Assembly: GCA_014529385.2 (NCBI GenBank)
Contig: CM043971.1
Coordinates: 94,217,840 to 94,281,839, forward strand
From: Adiantum capillus-veneris
Lineage: Eukaryota; Streptophyta; Polypodiopsida; Polypodiales; Pteridaceae
Direction of reading: 5' to 3'
DNA: 64,000 bases
Of the stretch, positions 56,880-64,000 are shown in pieces. The notes under the pieces are model-generated. The model did no database searches. It was not told the DNA's origin and saw only the letters and a list, made by a program, of their open reading frames with translations. The stretch's first letter is position 1; each line of letters starts with the position of its first letter. The position numbers were made by a program, and so were the translations under genes.

Positions 56880-57560
56880 GTGCCCGAAGTAGAGATGGTG
56901 CAAAGTTTTGAACTAGTTGTGGTTCCCGAGATCAGAGAGCATGTAAGGGTAATTATAAATGAGCATGGGGCAACTTGGGAAGCATTCAAATTAGTCTCTA
57001 TGTCCGAAAGAAGAATATTTCATGGAAGACTCCGAAAGGGTGACAAACATGACTTTTTTAGAGTGGGTAGTTAGGCAAAAAGAGGGACTTCTTTCAAGGA
57101 TTGAAAAGCTACCCTAAACTCCGAGAAGACAATATAGCTATTTTTGCAGGTAGCAAGTAAAGAGATTCAAGAGAAGCTAGAGTTACTACTTGAGGACAAA
57201 GATACTGAACAAGGATTAAAGACTAATTGGAATGAGGTCAAAGATGCCATTTCACTACTAGCTAAGCGACAATGACAAAGAGACAAGATGATAGTCAACC
57301 CTACTCAAGCCCCAAGTGTTCTTGAGAGTCCCATGAAGCCTATGATTGTGGTTCCAAAGAGTGACAAATCCATCCTCAATGATATTGTTAAAGGAATGCA
57401 AGAGCTAAAGTTAAATCTTACAAGGCTAGAAGAGAAGGGACAACCATCAGGTCAATCTATGAAAGTCTCAGAGAGAAACCCTTGCCAAACACAAACAAAG
57501 AATTCAAGGACTACAGGGATATGAGGGGTTTTGGCCATGTACCAATGTAGAGCAGGATTA
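56880..57560 (+). pseudogene. Gypsy gag fragment (ERVTxxTFLEWV type)
   Basis: Frames with stops: VVVPEIREHVRVIINEHGAT, EEYFMEDSERVT, FLEWVVRQKEGLLSRIEKL, EIQEKLELLLEDKDTEQGL, DAISLLAKRQ, and from 57288 PMIVVPKSDKSILNDIVKGM followed by QELKLNLTRLEEKGQP. The order matches plant gypsy Gag. It shares 30180-30475's segment. Decayed; no knuckle was found. Confidence 0.7.
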
Positions 57561-58075
57561 CAGTGGTACAAGAAGAGAAAACTTCTCGCATGATGTATAT
57601 GCAAAGGAAACATTTTCTACAAGGTTTGTAGGATTAATAGATGATGGATCTTTTGCTTTTACAAAGTGTGAGGACTCAAAGCGGGGTGAACAAAAACATG
57701 TAAATAGTGTAGAAAGAAGTTTGAAGATGAATGGTTTGCTAGAAGATGGTGAATGCATTGCAGGTGTGTACGATGAGTGTTCGTTTGTGGATACTATGCA
57801 AGACTTGGAGTCTTTAGTGGATTGCAGTTTGCGTATGGGAAATGAGGTCGTGAAAGTATGCTCAATAGAAATGTACAAAGTCATTGAGTGTTGGATGCAT
57901 CCAACGTCAGCAACCATTTTCACCTTCTCATGGACATTATTTTTCCATTTTCTATGTATATATTCATGGTTCAAATTGAGTTCCAAGTTGTATCTGTTTA
58001 TTCACTTCATGTACTTTGGGCGGCCAGCCATAACTTTTAAAACCGTAGGTATATAAGTGAATGTAGCTCATGTGA
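57561..58075 (+). other. Open stretch of unknown meaning after gag
   Basis: Open from 57721 to 58056 (NGLLEDGECIAGVYDECSFV, then a very hydrophobic, aromatic end around FFHFLCIYSWFKLSSKLYLF). It may continue the gag remnant in another frame. Not recognised; the hydrophobic end could be chance AT-rich translation. Confidence 0.3.
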
Positions 58076-59267
58076 AAGGGGAGATATCATTTTGAGAGAA
58101 ACCTAGAGTAAAGAAGGAGAAGAAGGAGGCTATGGAGGTGGAAGCATGGAGCCACATGTACTCTCTTCACGGACCGATTATATGCATGCAATGAAGATGA
58201 GTCCTTTTTCCTTTCTCTTGCTTTTAATTAAGTTGTGTATTAGTGTGTTGATGGTGTAGATTAAGAACTAATGGATCTCTAATTCTTGACTGCCTATTGT
58301 GTGTTTGATTCTAGTAGTGTGTGCATGATTAGATTAGTGTGTAGATTAAGGATTTGTGCATGGCGCATTTCTCTAATCATAACTTCATGAGCTTGTGATT
58401 AGGATGTGACCACAAGGATTAGTAGAGAATGCGACGATTAGAAACCTTGATTAGCATAAGGGTTAGCGTATGTGCATACACTAATCCCCTTCATTAGTTC
58501 TCTCTTATTTCTATTGTAGATAATCTCATGTGATTTTTCCACTCAATTCTATCTCATTTCTCCCACACAATCACCCATGTGTGATGTTTCCATGCCCTAG
58601 CCAGGTCGCTACCATCCTTGGATTCTATGCCCTAGCCGGGTAGCTACCATCCTTGGATTGATAATTTTGTTGATTCTTTGGAGCTATGCTACGAGGGAGT
58701 TAACATTGAGGATTAAAAAAATGCTGAAGGTGTTAATGTACGAGTGGAGATCAAGTACAAGTCTGTGGCAAAGAAAGTCAAACCAATGGCATTAACTCTA
58801 CCAAAATATTGTAGGGATAAGAAATTTGCCTAATCGCATCATTAAATTTGCTAATTTTTGGGTTAAAATTGGGCAAAAATGAGGCAAAAAACGGCCAATT
58901 TTACATCGATTTGATTGTCAAATGCATTGGAAATTGATTGGGATTGTAATCTTTATGTTCCAAGTGCTAAAAATCAAGTAGAATGAACGGCATATTTCTC
59001 AAAAAGAATTCGGCTAATTTTTGGTAATTATTTCGTTAGTTTTTGGCATTTTTATCATTTTTTGTGCTAATTTAGTGCTTAAAATTTGTTCAATTTTTAA
59101 AAAAATTTGATGAAATTGTAAAAATATGATGTGAACAATCAACCCAAAATGAAATTTTTGAAACGATGAACTCTCGCTAAGTTTCTGATTGTTTTTAGCA
59201 TTTTTCGGGTATTTTTTTGGGTAATTTTACCTTCTTGGGCAAATTTTTTTAAAACTTTGTTGCATCT
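58076..59267. other. Gene-free stretch with a 35-bp tandem duplication
   Basis: ATGCCCTAGCC[AG]GGT[CA]GCTACCATCC is repeated at 58592 and 58627. No other structure is clear. Confidence 0.55.
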
Positions 59268-59439
59268 GTGTATATTTTCACCCACCCCGCTTTCGTGACC
59301 ACCGGGCCCTGCACAACCTCGCCTGCATCCACGTTTGCACTTACCTTGACAAGAAAGTCAACACACCACAAGAAACAAACACACAAACCAACATACACAC
59401 ACCACACCTACACAAACACACACGTTTTACACACTCACA

Positions 59440-59449
59440 CTCACTCTCA

Positions 59450-59529
<80 letters not shown>

Positions 59530-59535
59530 ACACAA
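59440..59535. repeat. (TC)n and (CA)n microsatellite
   Basis: CTCACTCTCAC followed by about 70 bp of CT repeats with single interruptions, then (CA)n. A frame through it (59268-59651) is repeat-derived. Confidence 0.9.
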
Positions 59536-59934
59536 CACACATAAGAGAAAAAAAAAAAGCAAAAACTAAAACAACAAAATTTTTCGTTTTGTTTGCTTTT
59601 CTATGTCTTGTTTCAAAATTGTCCGATTTTGTCGATTTGAGCCGTTTTTAGCATATTCGAGCCAGATCACACACACAGACCTTGTTTGACACGGAATTTG
59701 ATTTTGGGTCTACGATTTTTCAGATTAGACACTTTAGAGCTGTTTCACGTGCAATATTGTATTTTCGCTCGATTTGACTGCAGAGTCCCACGATTGATCA
59801 TATTTAACCTTGACTTGCGATAGAGATTTGTGTTGGCCTTGATATTGCCCAGATTTAGCTAGTTAGAGCTTGTTAACACGTGAGATCTTGATTTGGCCGC
59901 TTTTGGCTATTCTTAGCACACCGACGCGCGATTA

Positions 59935-60300
59935 GAGCTCGATTTGGTTACTAGACCTACATTTGGCTACGACTTTGACCGAGGTGCACATCCTTACCAA
60001 ACCCAAAGGTGTTCTCATGGTATTCAGGTCCCTGCTTCCCATAGCTAGTTGGAGTTGATCATACCCTGAGTACAAATCCTCAAAAGAATATACCGCCCTT
60101 CCTACAAATGCCTCTGCAAACTCATCTACAACTAGCCCTGTATCCACATTTTTTATTTTCACCTTATTTACAGGCTGCATATCTTGAATAAAGCGTAAAG
60201 AACCATTTTTCTTCAGAACTGTGAACCACCTATTTCAATATGAAGCACAAGAAGGCTCCACAATACCCATCTTGATGTTCTTTGTTGTGCTCTTTGTTGT
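59935..60300 (-). pseudogene. Gypsy RT scrap (different lineage)
   Basis: Minus strand: KMGIVEPSC, RWFTVLKKNGSLRFIQD, MQPVNKVKIKN and YSFEDLYSGYDQLQLAMGSR, then MRTPLGLVRMCT. It covers the fingers and first palm motif (equivalent of FSxxDLxSGY) of a gypsy RT unlike the Tat RT at 1-1020. The catalytic YxDD part is missing; a stop interrupts near 60235. Confidence 0.82.
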
Positions 60301-60512
60301 GAAGTGAGCAAGCCTCTCCATGCCTAAAATCCTCGTAATGTCTCAGACATATAAATAATTCTACCAACTAGGACTAGTAGGTCAAGTAAATGAGTTAACC
60401 TAAAGTCATAGCCTCCTAACCTCAAGGCTTATCAATAAGACTAAACTCAACAGTTGATTAACTAAAGTCCTCTGCTAGTGGCCGCTCCTGTGCGCCAGCG
60501 ACATAGTCCAAA

Positions 60513-60524
60513 GCTCTGATACCA
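60513..60524 (-). other. tRNA-iMet-type primer-binding site
   Basis: Minus-strand TGGTATCAGAGC, the standard initiator-Met PBS of plant LTR elements, next to an LTR-like end TATCA. Confidence 0.75.
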
Positions 60525-60526
60525 AG

Positions 60527-60777
60527 TGATAGGAGATGGGCTATGGGGGATGCAGCCTTTGGGGCATGGTGAGTGTAGAGGAATGAGAGAGAAAGTTGAC
60601 ACTGTCCAAAGAAATAAGACACGCTATATTCATTAAAATCGATTACATATATAGCCACGAACTTGTATCACGCAATCTCCACTAAACCAAAATACACTAA
60701 ACCGTGTAGATGCATGTATTATGACACTTGTTCCCACAGGCTTAGACACCAATGGACCCGCGCTTGCATACCCAACA
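60527..60777 (-). mobile_element. Short LTR candidate
   Basis: Minus strand from TGTTGGGTATGC (60777) to CTCCTATCA (60527), about 251 bp and directly upstream of the PBS. No coding region or second LTR was found; it could be a small copia or TRIM remnant. The outer border is a guess. Confidence 0.45.
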
Positions 60778-61610
60778 AAAATCTACCTTCAAATTTTCCA
60801 CCTTTCTTCACATTAATTAAGAAAATGAAAAAATAGTCGAGTATCAAAAGCCATAACTTGAGAGTCAAGTATCAACTATCTCCCATGGTGTTATGGCTTT
60901 TGATACTTGACAAGTAGGCAATCAACTCAATCATCTATACTTCATTATCCACTTGAGTATCAAGTTAACAATCAAACACATGAAGGGGGTTGGATTTGAA
61001 CATGATCCAAGTTGCATCTTGTTAGCTAGTGGTGACCACCAACCTCGCATCAACATTTCCCCATTTGGCCAAGTTAGCGCGGGCCTTATTTGGGTGCTCT
61101 CTTTTAACACAGACCTTGGTGGCTAAAAGCATGCTTTGGTGGTACAAAAAGGAGTGTCCTTGAAAGCACCTTTGACAAATCTTTGAGTTACAATTTTTAC
61201 ATGTTACATGAAAAACTACCTATCATATTATATATCAGTGGATAGATCTTCAAAAGAAGAATCTAAAACCACAAGGTCCGAAAAGTTTTGACCTAAACTA
61301 CAAAAAATTTACCAGTCCCCACTTTTTCATTGGTAGAAGTAAAATAGGTACTTTTTTTGTACCACCAAACCACGCTTTCACCCTGGTAGCAATAGCTAGT
61401 TGTATGAAGCACTCAAACATCATATTTTCTATTTGTTCTTGAATATACAATTATGTTTCATTAAGTATTTGTACCATTGTAATAACTCTGATTATAGAAA
61501 CACTTTTTTGTACTATAAAATATGGTGTGAGCTCTCTCTCATAAAGTTTTCCCCCCCTTAGAAATGGGTAGACTACCTCGTCATGAATCTGCAAATCAAA
61601 AGTTTTAAAA
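60778..61610. other. Gene-free stretch
   Basis: Nothing supported. An inverted pair AAAAGCCATAACTTGA / CATGGTGTTATGGCTTTTGA lies near 60847-60905. Confidence 0.5.
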
Positions 61611-61623
61611 ATTTGAAAGACTT

Positions 61624-62095
61624 TTCATTGCAATACCCTTGAAATTTGCTAAAATTCCCAAAATACCCTTCAAATTCCCAATATACCCTTGAATTGATTG
61701 GGCCCAATTTTTGCATAGTCTAATGTTTATGACAATGGGAATCTATGTTTTAGCGCCTTTGACAAAAGGACTCATCAATGAGTCCACAAATAGATGCATC
61801 TATGTGTTAAAAAATGATGATCAATTTGATTTGAAGAGGCCTCAATACCAGCTAAAATCCTAGTTCTATCATCTTCTATTGAGGTGAACCAACCTTCTCG
61901 TGAAGAGTTGCAAAAGAAATTGTGTTTGGAGATGTTTGGAAGGTTAATTAAGGGTACCTTTTGGAAAAATTGAAGGGAATTTTGGGAATGTTTGAACAAA
62001 TATAAGGGGCACATTGGGAATTCATGAAATTTGAGGGGTATTTTGGGAATTTTCACAAATCGCAGGGGTATTTTGGTAATTTTCAATAGGCTCTA
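61624..62095. repeat. Inverted repeat with AATTCCCAAAATACCC units
   Basis: The left arm (61624-61690) repeats AATTCCCAAAATACCCTT-like phrases; the right arm (about 61975-62090) has GGGTATTTTGGGAATTT on the same strand. About 300 bp lie between them. A decayed foldback element is likely. Confidence 0.5.
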
Positions 62096-62244
62096 GGCTA
62101 AGTTGAGACAGTGGAGAGGATACAGAGATTTATTGAACAACTACATAGTTAACACAAAGAAAATTAGACCACATAATTAGTCCATCATTTCACAAGATGT
62201 TTTGGAAAAATTCTCACAATAATTCCCACATTGTGACTTATCTC

Positions 62245-62406
62245 AACATCATGAGCTTCTGTAAGGGAGGCACCGCATACCTAGGTAGGTACGATTGGGG
62301 GCAAGGGACCGCCGGCCCGCAATGGGGGAGCGGTGGTCCCCTGCCCCCAATCGTACCTGGCTAGGTATGTGGTGCCTCTCGAGTAGAAGCTCATGATCAT
62401 GATGTT
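62245..62406. mobile_element. Foldback/MITE, 162 bp
   Basis: Near-perfect hairpin: AACATCATGAGCTTCT...GGAGGCACC...CATACCTAGG...GGTACGATTGGGGGCA against its complement, with a short GC-rich loop around CCGCAATGGGGGAGCGG. Confidence 0.8.
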
Positions 62407-62678
62407 ATGCATTGCATGAGAAACACTGAAAAAGACTCCGGTTTCCTGCATGAGAAAATTTCTAAATCTTCGTTTGTGTTTGTGTGCAAGGGGAAAGAAA
62501 TTGATGAAAGGAAAACGTTTTATGAAATGATAGCATTTTATAAATCTCAAGTACATGTGTGTCAACAAAGATAGTTTTTGGCTGTTTTTGATGGTAATGA
62601 TTATCCGGAACATTAGAAGGGGATCGAATGTGGGGGAGCTTGATTCACATTCAAAGCATAATCACGAACTAGTAATTA

Positions 62679-63116
62679 TCATGAAAAGGCAGAGGAAGGC
62701 AAAGCGCCAGGGGCAAGGTCGGCCAGGTTTGCTATGCCCCCTAGACCGTTCAAGATGGGCACGTATGACTGCGCCATGGCGAAAAACAGTGATTTGAATA
62801 GAAGCTTGGAATCATGACCGCTGCCTTTTCTCCCTTGCTTCGCCATTAACCTTTCTTCTGCAGAAGACGAAGATGAACATGTTGAGCTTGCATTTGACAG
62901 AATTTCCGGTGCCTCATCAGGCTCTTCGAGAATTGTTGAGAGCCCGTAGATAGACAGGATTGCTGTGCCCGTCCTCACCTCCATTGGCTCGCTGCCATAG
63001 TTTCTGTTGGCACAGATCGAAGCCTCCATGGCTGCGTCATCTTCCCTGCTCAGATCGCTTACTTCCCCGCCATTTAAGCAGGGCATGAGAAGGCAGCGGG
63101 CTGCGCTTTTTTGCAT
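62679..63116 (-). CDS. Candidate host gene, 145-aa protein of unknown function
   Basis: Uninterrupted frame from ATG at 63116 (MQKSAARCLLMPCLNGGEV) to a TGA/TAG-type stop at 62679. Unlike the rest of the window it is GC-balanced, has no retroelement motif and is preceded by a TATA box 75-86 nt upstream. Features: a Cys-containing N terminus, an acidic middle (LSREDDAAMEAS, ILEEPDEAPEILS), a Ser run (SSTCSSSSSAEE), and a basic then hydrophobic C-terminal half (LFKSLFFAMAQSYVPILNGL). No signal peptide is obvious. I do not recognise the family. It may be a small single-exon gene or the first exon of a longer one, since a splice donor could lie within the last 40 codons. Confidence 0.55.
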   Translation of the reverse strand: MQKSAARCLLMPCLNGGEVSDLSREDDAAMEASICANRNYGSEPMEVRTGTAILSIYGLSTILEEPDEAPEILSNASSTCSSSSSAEERLMAKQGRKGSGHDSKLLFKSLFFAMAQSYVPILNGLGGIANLADLAPGALPSSAFS

Positions 63117-63190
63117 CCTTGCCACCTAGCTATGAATGAGAAGTAGGATTAAAGGTGAATTTGATGCTACGCTCAGATCGATATACCTCT

Positions 63191-63202
63191 AGTATATATA
63201 TG
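63191..63202 (-). promoter_or_regulatory. TATA box before the 145-aa gene
   Basis: Minus-strand CATATATATACT, 75-86 nt before the ATG; the expected start site is at about 63165. Confidence 0.5.
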
Positions 63203-63404
63203 ATGTATATGGATAATCAGTCAATGAGGGTTTCTGTCATGTGTGCAACTTGCCAATTCTCTGATTGGCTAACTTCAGAACGTTTTAAGTCAAGCACGTC
63301 CCACCAAGTACACATGTTTACCATCAAAAATGGGGGCTGTCCCTACCACTCAAAAAGTCCAATCTTGGCAGCGAGGGCAAAACAAGTCAACAAAACACAT
63401 TGCA

Positions 63405-63407
63405 TTT

Positions 63408-63438
<31 letters not shown>

Positions 63439-63442
63439 GGGG
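63405..63442. repeat. T13-G25 homopolymer pair
   Basis: A run of T followed directly by a run of G. The lengths may not be reliable in any assembly. Confidence 0.85.
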
Positions 63443-63501
63443 ATCCAGGGTGTTGAAGTCCACGCATGAAAACCTAAGCAATTCCAACCATAAATTTCAT
63501 G

Positions 63502-63651
63502 TTTTTTTTTTTGGTAGAAAATCGCACATATCCCGTGTGAAGCGATACAAACACCCGTGAGCGTTACCAAGGTGGCTAATTGGCTGCACTCGAATCCATG
63601 ACCTGGGTCATGGCGGTCGAGTGCTCCACCAACCAAGCTAGCTCCCTTGGA
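63502..63651 (-). mobile_element. tRNA-derived SINE with 17-bp TSD
   Basis: Minus strand: GGGAGCTAGCTTGGTTGG carries a box A-like TAGCTTGGTTGG, and 32 nt later GGATTCGAGTGC resembles box B. It ends in an A run (T run at 63502-63512). Flanks CAACCATAAATTTCATG (63485-63501) and CAACCATAGATGTCATG (63652-63668) are a 17-bp target duplication with two or three mismatches. Confidence 0.8.
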
Positions 63652-63754
63652 CAACCATAGATGTCATGTTAAAACTAAACCTCGACACAAGTTCAATCCC
63701 CAAAACGTGGACAACACATGTTTACTTACAATATAACATTAAAAACACATCCAA

Positions 63755-63900
63755 GGGCACATGATGTGTGGATGGGTGAAGTGGTTAGCCCACATGGCTC
63801 GAAATCTGGATCGGGAGGTCTCAAGTTCAAAACCCAGCTTGCCAAGTTGTGGGAAGGCCTCTGCATAGCCTTTTTTTTATCGCTGCCCGGGATCACTCCA
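63755..63900 (+). mobile_element. Second tRNA-derived SINE candidate
   Basis: TGGGTGAAGTGG (63773-63784, box A-like) and GTTCAAAAC (63825-63833, exact GWTCRANNC box B) 40 nt apart. No clear tail or target duplication was found. Confidence 0.4.
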
Positions 63901-64000
63901 CCTTAAGATTCCGTCCCAACCCTAAAAACGGCACTAAGTCACATGGACATGGGGGGATGGACCAATGGTTGAGAGCATGAGATCCATCCCCCAATGTGCT

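Noticed and set aside
60458-60658. 66-codon minus-strand frame near the short LTR
   Set aside because: It overlaps the PBS and LTR end; no homology recognised.
63941-64000. Third tRNA-like unit (ATGGACCAATGGTTGAGAGC)
   Set aside because: Box A fit is poor and the window ends before any box B.

Overview
This window comes from a land plant nuclear genome and consists almost entirely of nested, mostly decayed transposable elements. The evidence is: plant-type Ty3/gypsy elements of the Tat class (a second RNase H after the usual one), a Ty1/copia RT with YVDD, a plant L1-type LINE with a DUF4283-like ORF1 and a zf-RVT-like C terminus, tRNA-derived SINEs, MITEs and foldback elements, and long (TC)n and (CA)n tracts. 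The repeat load and long dinucleotide arrays suggest a large genome, perhaps a fern or other non-flowering plant; that placement is a guess. Only one candidate host gene is seen (62679-63116, minus).

Layout, 0-18.6 kb. A minus-strand gypsy RT fragment (1-1020) abuts two copies of a giant-Gag LTR retrotransposon family, called TRG1 here. The plus copy lies at 1026-5921 and again at 14546-18605. A minus copy (5921-14545) sits inside it, so the region is a large nested inverted repeat. TRG1 has LTRs of about 580-594 bp, a PBS matching the 3' end of tRNA-Asp with one mismatch, a PPT, a Gag of about 1160 codons with four zinc knuckles, one or two retropepsin-like domains, a C-terminal part with four W[VI]PK motifs, and a separate 140-aa ORF conserved in both copies. 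No RT, RNase H or integrase is present, so it is probably mobilised in trans.

18.6-33.5 kb. An LTR-like repeat (19294-20484, minus), then a decayed Tat-class gypsy element (gag 21566-22650, pol 22683-26844), then 1.5 kb of purine-poor simple sequence, an LTR-like region with a TATA box, a second gypsy gag remnant, and a minus-strand gag-only element (TRG3) with its PBS at 32664-32681.

33.5-44.2 kb. A full-length LINE with a 15-bp target-site duplication sits in the TRG3 LTR. The LINE endonuclease is itself interrupted by a 4.3-kb gag-protease LTR element (35412-39684) flanked by CTAT on both sides.

44.4-58 kb. A third giant-Gag element (TRG2: LTR, PBS, palindrome-bearing leader, Gag, DSGA protease) is interrupted by a foldback element that carries a TTAA-flanked insertion, and is fused at its 3' end to a copia RT fragment hosting a MITE. 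A gypsy gag remnant follows.

58-64 kb. Mostly non-coding: a gypsy RT scrap, a short LTR with a tRNA-iMet-type PBS, foldbacks, the host-gene candidate and at least one SINE.

Functional reading (inference): the window contains three gag or gag-protease lineages without polymerase genes alongside degraded RT-bearing Tat elements, which would fit a parasite/helper relation. All family assignments are by eye; no database search was possible.
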